Below, in pieces: positions 8,955 to 17,355 of a stretch of 64,000 nt of DNA. The stretch comes from Streptomyces sp. A1277 (GTDB taxonomy: Bacteria > Actinomycetota > Actinomycetes > Streptomycetales > Streptomycetaceae). The number at the start of each line of letters is the position of its first letter. Within the stretch, counting starts at the first letter, position 1. Location: contig NZ_SSBI01000012.1 in the NCBI RefSeq assembly GCF_004795015.1, positions 62,001 to 126,000 of the forward strand. The letters run 5' to 3'. A program made the position numbers and the translations under genes. The notes beneath the pieces were generated by a model that did no database searches, was not told the DNA's origin, and was given only the letters and a program-made list of their open reading frames with translations.

Positions 8955-9938
8955 ATGAAGCAGCGATCCGTGCTCGTCGTCCTCTTCGACGGCATCCAGA
9001 GCCTCGACGTGACCGGCCCCATGGAGGTCTTCGCCGGCGCCTCCCGGTTCCCGGAGGTCTCGTACGAACTGCGCACCGCCTCGCTGGACGGCGCCCCGGT
9101 CCGTTCGTCCTGCGGCCTCACCCTCGTCCCGGACGGCAGCCTCGCCGACGCCCCGACGCCCCACACCCTCCTGGTCCCCGGCGGCGGGGGCACCCGTACA
9201 CCGGACCCCGCTCTCGTGGACTGGCTGCGCGACCACGGCCCGCTGCCGGAGCGACTGGTCTCCGTCTGCAGCGGGGCGCTGCTGCTCGCCGCCGCCGGAC
9301 AGCTGGACGGGCACCGGGTGACGACGCACTGGAACGTGTCCGACAGCCTCGCCCGCGACTACCCGGCCGTCGACGTCGACCCCGAGCCGATCTTCGTACG
9401 CGACGGCAGGATCGCCACCTCCGCGGGCGTCACCTCGGGCATCGACCTCGCGCTCGCACTGGTCGAGGAGGACCACGGCCGGGATGTCGCCCTCACGGTC
9501 GCCCGGCACCTCGTGGTCTTTCTGCGCAGGCCCGGCAGCCAGTCACAGTTCAGCGCCCAGCTCAGCGCCCAGACGGCCCGCCGCGAACCGCTGCGCGAGG
9601 TCCAGCACTGGATCACCGAACACCCCGCGGCCGACCTCTCCGTCGATGCCCTGGCCGCCCGCGCCCGCCTCTCGCCGCGCCACTTCGCCCGCGCGTTCCG
9701 CACGGAGACCGGGACGACGCCCGGCCGGTACGTGGACCAAGTCCGCCTCGAACAGGCCCGCAGGCTCCTGGAGGACACCACCGACGGCGTCGCCGGCATC
9801 GCCCGGAGCTGCGGATACGGCACCCCGGAGGCGATGCGCCGGGCTTTCGTCAAGGCCCTCGGCACGGCCCCCGCCGAGTACCGCCGCCGCTTCGGCTCCC
9901 GGTCCGCGGACCGGGACACCGGCCCCAGCCACTCCTGA
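8955..9938 (+). CDS. GlxA family transcriptional regulator (DJ-1/PfpI + AraC HTH)
   Basis: A 327-residue two-domain regulator. Residues 5-170 form a DJ-1/PfpI amidotransferase-like fold with the nucleophile-elbow cysteine in SVCSGALLLAAAG (C105). Residues ~215-315 are an AraC-type double helix-turn-helix (DALAARARLSPRHFARAF; then GVAGIARSCGYG). GlxA-type proteins usually sense a small molecule through the first domain and activate neighbouring genes. AGGA (8943-8946) lies 8 nt before ATG 8955; ATG 8946 is an alternative. The next gene, 63 bp downstream, encodes a free-standing DJ-1/PfpI protein and is its probable target or partner. Confidence 0.88.
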   Translation: MKQRSVLVVLFDGIQSLDVTGPMEVFAGASRFPEVSYELRTASLDGAPVRSSCGLTLVPDGSLADAPTPHTLLVPGGGGTRTPDPALVDWLRDHGPLPERLVSVCSGALLLAAAGQLDGHRVTTHWNVSDSLARDYPAVDVDPEPIFVRDGRIATSAGVTSGIDLALALVEEDHGRDVALTVARHLVVFLRRPGSQSQFSAQLSAQTARREPLREVQHWITEHPAADLSVDALAARARLSPRHFARAFRTETGTTPGRYVDQVRLEQARRLLEDTTDGVAGIARSCGYGTPEAMRRAFVKALGTAPAEYRRRFGSRSADRDTGPSHS

Positions 9939-10001
9939 ACCCCAGACCGAGAAACAGACCGAGAACCCCAGCCCGAGAAGCCCAGAGACAGGCAGGAACC
10001 C

Positions 10002-10637
10002 ATGCAGATCGCCATCGTCCTCTTCGACCGCTTCACCGCACTGGACGCCGTCGGCACTTACGAGATCCTCTCCCGCACCCCCGGCGCCGAGACCGTCTTC
10101 GTCGCCGAGCGGGCGGGCGCCGTGCGCAACGACAGCGGCAGCCTCGACCTGGTCGCGCACCACACGCTGGAGGAGGTCCCCACCCCGGACCTCGTCATCG
10201 TCCCGGGCGGCCCGGGGCAGCACTACCAGATGGAGAACGAGAACCTGCTCGGCTGGCTGCGCCGGGCGGACGCCACCAGCACCTGGACCACCTCCGTATG
10301 CACCGGGTCCCTGCTGCTGGCCGCCGCCGGGCTCCTGAAGGGGCGGCGCGCCACCTCGCACTGGCTCGCCCTCGACACGCTGAAGGACTACGGCGTCGAG
10401 CCCACCGGCGAACGCGTGGTCTTCGACGGCAAGTACGTCACCGCCGCCGGCGTCTCGTCCGGCATCGACATGGGCCTCGCCCTCCTCGGCCGCCTGGCCG
10501 GCGACCGCACCGCCCAGGCCGTACAACTGCTCACCGAGTACGACCCGCAGCCGCCGTACGACGCGGGCGCGCCGGAGAAGGCCCCGGCCGCGCTGGTCGA
10601 GGAGTGGCGCGGCCGGAGCCGCTTCATCCTTCAGTAG
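10002..10637 (+). CDS. DJ-1/PfpI family protein (isonitrile hydratase-like)
   Basis: A 211-residue single-domain DJ-1/PfpI protein with the nucleophilic cysteine in TTSVCTGSLLLAAAG (C100) and the PGGPG loop at ~69-73. The family includes isonitrile hydratase and glyoxalase-III-like enzymes; substrate not predictable. AGGAA precedes ATG 10002 at normal spacing. It follows the GlxA-type regulator in the same direction and shares its N-terminal fold. Its last 14 nt overlap the end of the convergent enoyl-CoA hydratase gene. Confidence 0.82.
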   Translation: MQIAIVLFDRFTALDAVGTYEILSRTPGAETVFVAERAGAVRNDSGSLDLVAHHTLEEVPTPDLVIVPGGPGQHYQMENENLLGWLRRADATSTWTTSVCTGSLLLAAAGLLKGRRATSHWLALDTLKDYGVEPTGERVVFDGKYVTAAGVSSGIDMGLALLGRLAGDRTAQAVQLLTEYDPQPPYDAGAPEKAPAALVEEWRGRSRFILQ

Positions 10638-11394
10638 GCGCCCCGGCCCGCCAGGTGAAGCGGGGCGTGCGGCGCTCCAGGAAGGCGGCGACACCCTCCG
10701 CGGTGTCGCCGCTGCCGCGCGCCTGCCCGGCCCAGTGCTCGTCCCGGTCCTCGCGCCCCGCCGCGAACTCCTTGGCCGCGGCCTGTGTCATCCGGGAACG
10801 GGAGACCAGCGTCCGTACGTAGGCGCCGACCCGCTCGTCCAGCTGATCGTCCGGCAGCACCTCGTCCACCAGGCCCGTCCGCAGCGCCCGCTCCGCGCCT
10901 ATCAGCTCCCCGGAGAACAGCAGGTGCTTGGCGGTCGACGGGCCGGTGAGCGCGACCAGGCGCCGGGTGGACGAGGCGGGGTAGACGATCCCGAGCTTGG
11001 CCGGCGTGACACCGAACAGGGCCCCTTCCGCCGCGAAGCGCAGATCACAGGCGGCGGCGAGCTGGCTGCCACCGCCGACGCAAGTGCCGCGCACCGCCGC
11101 GAGCGTCGGCAGGGGGAAGGCCGCCAGCGCCTCCTCGGCCGCCACGGCCAGCCCCTGCGGGTCGCGCGAGGGCTCCCGGAGCGAGGAGATGTCGGCGCCC
11201 GCGCAGAAGGTGTCGCCCGCACCCGTCAGGACCAGGGCGGCCACCGAGGGGTCGGCGGCCAGCCGGTCCAGCAGCGGCGGCAGCTCCTGCCACATGTCGG
11301 CCGTCATCGCGTTGCGTTTGGCGGGGTTGCTGATGACGACGGTGGCGACGCCGTCCGCGAGGCCGTGCTCCAGCCGGGGTTCCGTACGGTCCAT
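10624..11394 (-). CDS. Enoyl-CoA hydratase/isomerase family protein
   Basis: A 256-residue crotonase-fold protein. The first oxyanion-hole segment is FCAGADISSL (~residue 63) and the second is VRGTCVGGGSQLAAACDLRFA (~104-124), which give the CoA-thioester binding pattern. At ~132-140 TPAKLGIVYP falls where hydratases carry the catalytic glutamate, but I do not see a canonical GxxE there. It could be a hydratase, isomerase or another crotonase activity. ATG 11394 is first in frame and matches the family start. It shares its 3' end (14 nt) with the DJ-1/PfpI gene. Confidence 0.83.
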   Translation of the reverse strand: MDRTEPRLEHGLADGVATVVISNPAKRNAMTADMWQELPPLLDRLAADPSVAALVLTGAGDTFCAGADISSLREPSRDPQGLAVAAEEALAAFPLPTLAAVRGTCVGGGSQLAAACDLRFAAEGALFGVTPAKLGIVYPASSTRRLVALTGPSTAKHLLFSGELIGAERALRTGLVDEVLPDDQLDERVGAYVRTLVSRSRMTQAAAKEFAAGREDRDEHWAGQARGSGDTAEGVAAFLERRTPRFTWRAGAPTEG

Positions 11395-11545
11395 GGCCGG
11401 ATGCTATCCGTGCTGTCGAACCTGTGATCAAGAAGGGGCCGCGAAGCAGGCACGCCCCCGAGGGGCCATCCGTGGACGGTTCCGAACGCGAAGGCAGGGA
11501 AAAACAGAAGCGGTTTGAAAGCTGATGCTTTCGCGCAAAATCAGT

Positions 11546-11572
11546 CAAGTTCAGTCGATAGGAATCGACTTG
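11546..11572. promoter_or_regulatory. Bulged inverted repeat upstream of ATPase gene
   Basis: CAAGT (11546-11550) plus TCGAT (11555-11559) on the left pair with the uninterrupted ATCGACTTG (11564-11572) on the right, leaving a TCAG bulge and an AGGA loop. It lies ~90 bp upstream of the chosen start of the RsbW-like gene in an otherwise gene-free 264-bp stretch. An operator or leader hairpin is possible; no regulator is indicated. Confidence 0.3.
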
Positions 11573-11658
11573 TGTTCAGTAGTGCGGACCGGACCAACTA
11601 CGCCCCGCACTCTGTACTCCACGTGCAGTCACTTCGAGTGGGAAGCGGGTACCGGACT

Positions 11659-12114
11659 ATGGAGAGCCGCGGGAGTGTCCCCGCCCGGCCCGTGCCGTAC
11701 GAAGGAGTCTGGCGGTTCACCGCCCCGGCCACGGACGTCTCCGTACCCCGGGCCCGGCATGCCGTACGGGACCTGCTGAAGCGCCAGAACGTCCCCATCG
11801 ACGACGACATCACCCAGGGCCTGCTGCTCATCGTCTCCGAACTGGTCACCAACGCCGTGAAGCACGCCGCACTGCTCTCGCCCGAGCTCGCCGTCGAGGT
11901 GGCCGTGGGCGCGGAGTGGGTCCGGGTCTCCGTCGAGGACAACCACCCCTACCGGCCCACGGCGCTGGAGACCGACTACGCGCAGACCGGCGGGCGCGGC
12001 CTGATGCTGGTCCGGGAGATCACCCGGGAAGCCGGCGGCACCTGCGACGTCGAGCACACCGCGGGCGGCGGAAAGGTCATCTGGGCGGCCCTGCCGCTCA
12101 GCGCCGCCCTCTGA
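11659..12114 (+). CDS. RsbW/SpoIIAB-like ATP-binding regulatory protein
   Basis: A 151-residue HATPase_c protein of the anti-sigma-factor serine-kinase type, abundant in Streptomyces. The N-box is IVSELVTNAVKHA (~residues 57-69). The G1 region is VSVEDNHPYRP, where the usual Asp-x-Gly is not seen, and the G2 box is TGGRGLMLV. Such proteins bind and inhibit sigma factors or phosphorylate anti-anti-sigma proteins, but no partner is encoded beside it. The frame is open upstream to 11515, so GTG 11638 or a longer N-terminus is possible; ATG 11659 was chosen because upstream sequence looks non-coding. Confidence 0.72.
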   Translation: MESRGSVPARPVPYEGVWRFTAPATDVSVPRARHAVRDLLKRQNVPIDDDITQGLLLIVSELVTNAVKHAALLSPELAVEVAVGAEWVRVSVEDNHPYRPTALETDYAQTGGRGLMLVREITREAGGTCDVEHTAGGGKVIWAALPLSAAL

Positions 12115-12133
12115 CCCTCCCGCCGGACAGGAC

Positions 12134-12727
12134 CTACCAGCCGGCGGCCGGCCCGGTCAGCTCGCGGATCGCGGGCCGGGCGGCGTCCAGCACGGTCATG
12201 AACCAGGCGGAGAACGGCTCCCGGGCGTGCCGCTCGGACAGCTCGGCCGCCGTCACGAACGCCGTCTCGCCGACCTCCTCCGGGTCGGGCCGCAGCCGCT
12301 CCTGCGCCAGGCCCACGAAGAGGTGGTTGAACTCCTGCTCCACCAGGCCCGACGCCGGGTCCGGGTGGTTGTAGCGGACGGTGCCCGCCTCGGCCATCAG
12401 CGAGGGCGAGACGCCCAGCTCCTCGTACGTACGCCGGGCGGCGGCGGCGAAGGGCGCCTCGCCCGGGTAGGGGTGGCCGCAGCACGTGTTGGACCAGACA
12501 CCGGGGGAGTGGTACTTGCCCAGGGCGCGCTGCTGGAGAAGCAGCCGGCCCTGCTCGTCGAAGAGGAACACGGAGAACGCGCGGTGCAGCTGCCCGGGCG
12601 CCTGGTGGGCGGCGAGCTTCTCCGCCGTGCCGATGGTGGTGCCGTTCTCGTCGACCAGTTCGAGCATGATCGCTTCCGCTGTGCCGTTCGACGAGGTGTT
12701 CGCCGCGGTGACTGGTGTGGTCGGCAT
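12134..12727 (-). CDS. idi: Isopentenyl-diphosphate delta-isomerase, type I
   Basis: A 197-residue Nudix-fold isomerase interconverting IPP and DMAPP. It has the active-site cysteine segment SNTCCGHP (~residue 64) and the Nudix-like RRTYEELGVS (~85-94) carrying metal-binding glutamates. FSVFLFDEQGRLLLQQRA begins the fold. GAAGG (12734-12738) lies 6 nt before ATG 12727, supporting this start over ATG 12733. It lies ~10 kb upstream of the hopanoid operon and would balance IPP/DMAPP for the farnesyl supply used there. In S. coelicolor idi also sits near the hopanoid genes (recalled). Confidence 0.93.
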   Translation of the reverse strand: MPTTPVTAANTSSNGTAEAIMLELVDENGTTIGTAEKLAAHQAPGQLHRAFSVFLFDEQGRLLLQQRALGKYHSPGVWSNTCCGHPYPGEAPFAAAARRTYEELGVSPSLMAEAGTVRYNHPDPASGLVEQEFNHLFVGLAQERLRPDPEEVGETAFVTAAELSERHAREPFSAWFMTVLDAARPAIRELTGPAAGW

Positions 12728-12852
12728 ACCCATCCTTCGCTGTGGTCCCGGCCCCGTGCGCCGGTCCCGTCGAGTCTGCTCAAGTCTGCCGTACAAAAGC
12801 GGCTTGTCCGTACTTCGGGTCCTGGCATGTCCGCCCCGCCCCCAGCGGCGCG

Positions 12853-13419
12853 TCAGACCCCGAAAGCTGCCGGATACTCAATCGTGCCCCGCGCGACGGG
12901 CGCGGAATCATCGAGCACGAGCGCCATCATCGCCTCGTCCGGAACCTCGAAGGGCGCCCGGATCCCGTACCGCGACGCCGGGACGAAACCGAACCGCGGG
13001 TAGTACTCGGGGTGGCCGAGCACCAGGACCAGCGGCTCCCCGCGCAGCCGGGCCGCGTCGAGCACGGCCCCTACCACCGCCAGGCCCGCGCCCCGGCGCT
13101 GGTGCTCCGGAGCCGTGGCGACCGGGGCCAGGGCCAGGGCCGGTGCGCCGCCGACCCGGCAGCGGGTCAGCAGGGCGAAGGCGGCCACGGTCCCGTCGGG
13201 GGCGTCGGCGACGTACGAGAGACCGGGCAGCCAGGCCGACGGGTCGGCGCGCAGGGCGTCCACCAGATCGGCCTCCGCCTCCGTCGGGAACGCGGCGGCG
13301 TTCACCGCGTGCACGGCCGCGGCGTCGGCGGCCGTCTCGGGACGGGCGGGCCAGGAGATGTCAGTCAACGTGAGAACCCTCGGGTGGGCGGGCACCGGCC
13401 GATACGCCGGTTCGTACAC
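12853..13419 (-). CDS. GNAT family N-acetyltransferase
   Basis: A GCN5-related acetyltransferase of 188 residues from GTG 13419. The acetyl-CoA loop is PVATAPEHQRRGAGLAVV (~106-123), a good Q/RxxGxG/A match, followed by the predicted beta-5 and C-terminal region with VLGHPEYYPRFGFVPA (~137-152). That last motif is characteristic of the YhbS-type subgroup. Substrate unknown. The start is uncertain: TTG 13368 with GAGGG 8 nt upstream would give 171 residues starting at the first beta strand, and may be the real one. Confidence 0.82.
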   Translation of the reverse strand: MYEPAYRPVPAHPRVLTLTDISWPARPETAADAAAVHAVNAAAFPTEAEADLVDALRADPSAWLPGLSYVADAPDGTVAAFALLTRCRVGGAPALALAPVATAPEHQRRGAGLAVVGAVLDAARLRGEPLVLVLGHPEYYPRFGFVPASRYGIRAPFEVPDEAMMALVLDDSAPVARGTIEYPAAFGV

Positions 13420-13459
13420 CGCTGCGAAACCCTACACCTCGGCTTCTTCCGGCCGGGGG

Positions 13460-14401
13460 TCAGTGGCAGAGCCTCGCCTCGTGCTCGGCGTGCCCGCTCG
13501 GCTCCAGTTGGAAGGTGCAGTGCTCGACGTCGAAGTGGTCGCCGAGGCAGCCCTGCAACTCGTGCAGCAGCTTCTCCTGGCCCATCGAGTCGAGCAGGTC
13601 CTGATGCACCACCACATGGGCGGAGAGCACCGGCATCCCCGAGGTGATCGTCCACGCGTGCAGATCGTGGACGCCGAGGACACCGGGCAGGGCCATGATG
13701 TGGTCGCGCACCTCGCCCATGTCGACACCCCGGGGGGCCGCCTCCAGGAGCACGTTCAGCGTCTCGCGCAGGAGCCGTACCGTACGCGGGACGATCATGA
13801 GGCCGATGACCAGCGAGGCGATGGGGTCGGCCGCCTGCCAGCCGGTCGCCATCACGACGCCCGCAGAGGCCAGCACCGTGACCGAGCCGAGCGTGTCCGC
13901 CAGCACCTCCAGATAGGCGCCGCGCACATTGAGGCTGTCCTTCTGCCCGCGCGTCAGCAGCGACAGCGACACCACGTTGGCGACCAGACCCACCAGGGCG
14001 AAGGCGATCGTCAGCCCGCCCCGGGTCTCGGCCGGGCTGACGAAGCGCTCCACCGCCTCGAAGAGCAGGTAACCGCCCACCCCGAGCAGCAGGCAGCAGT
14101 TGGCGAGCGCGGCCAGGATCTCCGCCCGGGCGTAACCGAAGGTGCGGTTCGGACCGGCCGGGCGGTTGGCGAAGTGGATCGCCAGCAGCGCCAGGCCGAG
14201 CCCCAGGGCGTCGGTCGCCATGTGCGCCGCGTCGGCGATCAGTGCGAGGGAGCCGGAGAGCACACCGCCGACGATCTCCATGACCGTCACGGCCAGGGTG
14301 ATGCACAGCGCGACGCGCAGCCGCCCCCTGTGCGCGGCGGCCGCGGTGCCGGTGGGCGCGGGCCCGCCGTGTACATGTCCGTGGTCGTGCCCAGCCCCCA
14401 T
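13460..14401 (-). CDS. Cation diffusion facilitator (CDF) metal transporter
   Basis: A 313-residue CDF transporter exporting divalent metals (Zn/Cd/Co type) by proton antiport. It has an N-terminal His-rich stretch (GAGHDHGHVHGG), six predicted membrane helices, the metal-site motifs DAAHMATDA (TM2) and EVLADTLGS (TM5), and a cytosolic C-terminal ferredoxin-like domain (~215-300) ending with further histidines. GGAGG lies 7 nt before ATG 14401. The upstream region holds a 10-bp perfect inverted repeat (14517-14542) that may be its metalloregulator site (inference). Metal specificity is not determinable by eye. Confidence 0.9.
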   Translation of the reverse strand: MGAGHDHGHVHGGPAPTGTAAAAHRGRLRVALCITLAVTVMEIVGGVLSGSLALIADAAHMATDALGLGLALLAIHFANRPAGPNRTFGYARAEILAALANCCLLLGVGGYLLFEAVERFVSPAETRGGLTIAFALVGLVANVVSLSLLTRGQKDSLNVRGAYLEVLADTLGSVTVLASAGVVMATGWQAADPIASLVIGLMIVPRTVRLLRETLNVLLEAAPRGVDMGEVRDHIMALPGVLGVHDLHAWTITSGMPVLSAHVVVHQDLLDSMGQEKLLHELQGCLGDHFDVEHCTFQLEPSGHAEHEARLCH

Positions 14402-14794
14402 GGGGACGCCTCCCGGTCGTCTCGCCGGCCCGGCGCGGTCGCCCCGGGCCCTGCCCAGTCAACTACGGGCGGGGGGTATCGGGCAACACGGCACTGAACA
14501 CCGTTGTCATTGGCTCTGACCTGCGGAAATGCCCGCAGGTCAGCCGGGTGGGGCAGCCCGCTCGACGGTCGCCCGCGCAGTAGGCGGGAGCCGGTGTTTT
14601 GTCAGGTGAGGCGGCCATCAACGATGATGATCGTCGGGCGGCGCGCATGATCCGGCTTCCGCCCGGAACGGAGCACAAACGGGCAGTGAACTCCCGCTTC
14701 CGTTCATCCGATAGCCTCTGCCGACATGCCGCCGGCCGCATCAGGCCGCACTGTCGCGTGCCGATCCGTGTCAGCACCCAAGGAGTGAGTTCGT
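14402..14794. other. Divergent intergenic region
   Basis: 393 bp between the CDF transporter and the DUF5941 gene. I see no convincing gene. It holds a perfect 10-bp inverted repeat (14517-14542) and, at the right end, the strong AAGGAG site (14780-14785) serving the CTG-initiated gene. Promoters for both neighbours should lie here but no clear -35/-10 pair stood out. Confidence 0.6.
14517..14542. promoter_or_regulatory. Perfect 10-bp inverted repeat, possible operator
   Basis: Arms TGACCTGCGG and CCGCAGGTCA flank a 6-nt centre (AAATGC), 115 bp upstream of the CDF transporter start. Neither flanking gene ends here, so a terminator role is unlikely and an operator is the better reading. The regulator is unknown. 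Confidence 0.4.
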
Positions 14795-16621
14795 CTGTCG
14801 ACCGCCATTCTCACAGGTGCTCCGCTGCCCGGATCGTCACTGGAGGACGATCTGCGGTCGCTGGGCTTCGACGTCCGGGCAGCCGCCGATGTCACCGAAG
14901 CCGCCGGGCTGCTCTCCGCCGTCCCGGCCGGTGACCGGGTCGCCCTCGTCGACCCCCGTTTCGTCGGCCACCGCCACGCCCTGCGGCTCGCCCTGACCGA
15001 CCCGCGCTTCCCGGCGGCGGCCGTGCCCGGCGCCCTGACCGCCCAGGCCGAGGCGCGCCCCGCCCTCGTCGGCGCCCTGCGCGCCACCACCGAGGCCGTC
15101 GGCGCCGGCGTGCCCGCGGGCGCCAGCACCGCCACGGTCACCGACCGCACCGTGCCCGGCCGGCTCGCGGCCGCCATGGAGGCCGGGGGCACCGAGGTGC
15201 AGCGCCCCGAACTCGGCTCGCTCGTCGCCACCGTGCCCACGGACGAGGCCGGCCGCGCCGCCGCGCGCTCCGGCGTCGAGGCCGTGGACGACGAGGCGAT
15301 CCGGCTGCGCAGCGCCGTGAAGGCCCGCGACGGCTTCTTCACCACGCACTTCATCAGCCCCTACTCGCGCTACATCGCCCGCTGGTGCGCGCGCCGGGGC
15401 CTCACCCCGAACCAGGTCACCACCGCCTCGCTGCTCACCGCGCTGATAGCGGCCGGCTGCGCGGCCACCGGCACCCGCGGCGGCTACATCGCGGCGGGCG
15501 TCCTGCTCCTGTTCTCGTTCGTGCTGGACTGCACCGACGGGCAGCTCGCCCGCTACTCGCTCCAGTACTCCACGATGGGCGCCTGGCTGGACGCCACCTT
15601 CGACCGCGCCAAGGAGTACGCCTACTACGCGGGCCTCGCCCTCGGTGCGGCGCGCGGCGGCGACGACGTCTGGGCGCTGGCGCTCGGCGCGATGGTCCTC
15701 CAGTCCTGCCGCCACGTCATCGACTTCTCGTTCAACGAGGCCAACCACGACGCGGTGGCGAACTCCAGCCCCACGGCCGCCCTCTCCGACAAGCTCGACA
15801 GCGTCGGCTGGACGGTCTGGGTGCGCCGGATGATCGTGCTCCCCATCGGCGAGCGCTGGGCCATGATCGCCGTGCTCACCGCGGTCACCACGCCGCGCAT
15901 CGTCTTCTACGCCCTGCTGATCGGATGCGCCTTCGCGGCCTGCTACACCACCGCAGGACGCCTCCTGCGCTCCCTGACCCGCAAGGCCCGCCGCACCGAC
16001 CGTGCCGCCCAGGCCCTCGCGGACCTCGCCGACTCCGGCCCGATCGCCGAGCTCGTCGCCGCCCGCGGCCCGCGCATCCCCGGCGCCTGGAGCGCCCCCG
16101 TGGCGGCCGTCGTCGGAGCCGGCGCGCTGATCGCCGCCGCGCTCCAGCAGCCCTTCGGCAGCCGGCAGACGATCATCGCCGCCGTCTTCTACGCGCTCTG
16201 CTCCGGGATAGCCGTGGCCCGGCCCCTCAAGGGCGCGCTCGACTGGCTCGTGCCCCCCGTCTTCCGCGCCGCCGAGTACTGCACGATCCTCATCCTGGCC
16301 GCCCGCAGCGACGTCGACGGGGCGCTCCCCGCGGCCTTCGGGCTCGTCTCGGCCGTCGCCTACCATCACTACGACACGGTGTACCGCATCCGAGGCGGAA
16401 CCGGCGCCCCGCCCCGGTGGCTGGTGCGCACGATCGGCGGACACGAGGGCCGGACCCTGGTCGTGGCCGTGCTCGCCGCCGCTCTCACCACAGCCTCCGG
16501 CTTCACCACGGCGCTCACCGCGCTCGCCGTGGCCGTTGCACTGGTCGTGCTGGTGGAGTCCATCCGCTTCTGGGTGTCCTCCGGGGCGCCCGCCGTCCAC
16601 GACGAAGGAGAACCCGCATGA
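14795..16621 (+). CDS. CDP-alcohol phosphotransferase with DUF5941 C-terminal domain, CTG start
   Basis: 608 residues. The reading frame opens after a TGA at 14786-14788. The first possible initiator is CTG 14795, placed 9 nt after a perfect AAGGAG (14780-14785); no ATG, GTG or TTG occurs in frame until GTG 15023. The N-terminal ~180 residues form an alpha/beta domain beginning LSTAILTG, somewhat like a degenerate nucleotidyltransferase. Then comes a CDP-OH phosphotransferase domain with all four aspartates of the motif (DCTDGQLAR at ~245, then GAWLDATFD), and a multi-helix DUF5941-type C-terminus. It should transfer a phospho-alcohol from a CDP-alcohol to a membrane acceptor. It overlaps the next gene by ATGA. 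Confidence 0.85.
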   Translation: MSTAILTGAPLPGSSLEDDLRSLGFDVRAAADVTEAAGLLSAVPAGDRVALVDPRFVGHRHALRLALTDPRFPAAAVPGALTAQAEARPALVGALRATTEAVGAGVPAGASTATVTDRTVPGRLAAAMEAGGTEVQRPELGSLVATVPTDEAGRAAARSGVEAVDDEAIRLRSAVKARDGFFTTHFISPYSRYIARWCARRGLTPNQVTTASLLTALIAAGCAATGTRGGYIAAGVLLLFSFVLDCTDGQLARYSLQYSTMGAWLDATFDRAKEYAYYAGLALGAARGGDDVWALALGAMVLQSCRHVIDFSFNEANHDAVANSSPTAALSDKLDSVGWTVWVRRMIVLPIGERWAMIAVLTAVTTPRIVFYALLIGCAFAACYTTAGRLLRSLTRKARRTDRAAQALADLADSGPIAELVAARGPRIPGAWSAPVAAVVGAGALIAAALQQPFGSRQTIIAAVFYALCSGIAVARPLKGALDWLVPPVFRAAEYCTILILAARSDVDGALPAAFGLVSAVAYHHYDTVYRIRGGTGAPPRWLVRTIGGHEGRTLVVAVLAAALTTASGFTTALTALAVAVALVVLVESIRFWVSSGAPAVHDEGEPA

Positions 16622-17355
16622 TCGGCCTCGTACTGGCAGCCGGCGCAGGACGGCGCCTGCGCCCCTACACCGACACGCTGCCCAAGGCGCTCGTGCCGGT
16701 GGACGGCGACCGCACGATCCTCGATCTCACGCTGGCCAACTTCGCCGAGATCGGGCTCAGCGAGGTGGCGATCGTCGTCGGCTACCGCAAGGAGGCCGTC
16801 TACGAGCGCAAGGAGAAGCTGGAGGCGCAGTACGGCCTGAAGCTCACCCTCATCGACAACGACAAGGCCGAGGAGTGGAACAACGCCTACTCCCTGTGGT
16901 GCGCGCGTGAGGTGCTGAAGCGCGGGGTGCTCCTCGCCAACGGCGACACCGTGCACCCGGTCTCCGTCGAGCGGACCCTGCTGGACGCGCGCGGCAGGGG
17001 CCAGAAGATCATCCTCGCCCTCGACACGGTGAAGGACCTCGCCGACGAGGAGATGAAGGTCGTCGTGGAGGACGGCAGGGGCGTCCGACGGATCACCAAG
17101 CTGATGGACCCGGCCGAGGCCACCGGCGAGTACATCGGCCTCACCCTCATCGAGGCCGAGGCCGCCGAGGAACTGGCCGACGCCCTGAAGACCACCTTCG
17201 AGCGCGACCCAGACCTCTACTACGAGGACGGCTACCAGGAGCTCGTCAACCGCGGCTTCACCGTCGACGTCGCCCCCATCGGTGACGTGAGCTGGGTCGA
17301 GATCGACAACCACGACGACCTCGCGAAGGGCCGGGAGATCGCGTGCCGGTACTGA
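16618..17355 (+). CDS. Sugar/alcohol-phosphate nucleotidyltransferase
   Basis: A 245-residue NTP-transferase-fold enzyme starting MIGLVLAAGAGRRLRPYT, the nucleotide-binding signature, with PKALVPV (~22-28) as the phosphate/nucleotide contact. LANGDTVHP (~102) supplies the metal-binding aspartate. It resembles phosphocholine or inositol-phosphate cytidylyltransferases more than dTDP-glucose enzymes (impression from WNNAYSLW and VSWVEIDNHDDL). It probably makes the CDP-alcohol used by the two phosphotransferases around it, with glycerol-1-phosphate from the next enzyme a candidate substrate (inference). GAAGGAG (16604-16610) and the ATGA overlap indicate translational coupling. Confidence 0.85.
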   Translation: MIGLVLAAGAGRRLRPYTDTLPKALVPVDGDRTILDLTLANFAEIGLSEVAIVVGYRKEAVYERKEKLEAQYGLKLTLIDNDKAEEWNNAYSLWCAREVLKRGVLLANGDTVHPVSVERTLLDARGRGQKIILALDTVKDLADEEMKVVVEDGRGVRRITKLMDPAEATGEYIGLTLIEAEAAEELADALKTTFERDPDLYYEDGYQELVNRGFTVDVAPIGDVSWVEIDNHDDLAKGREIACRY

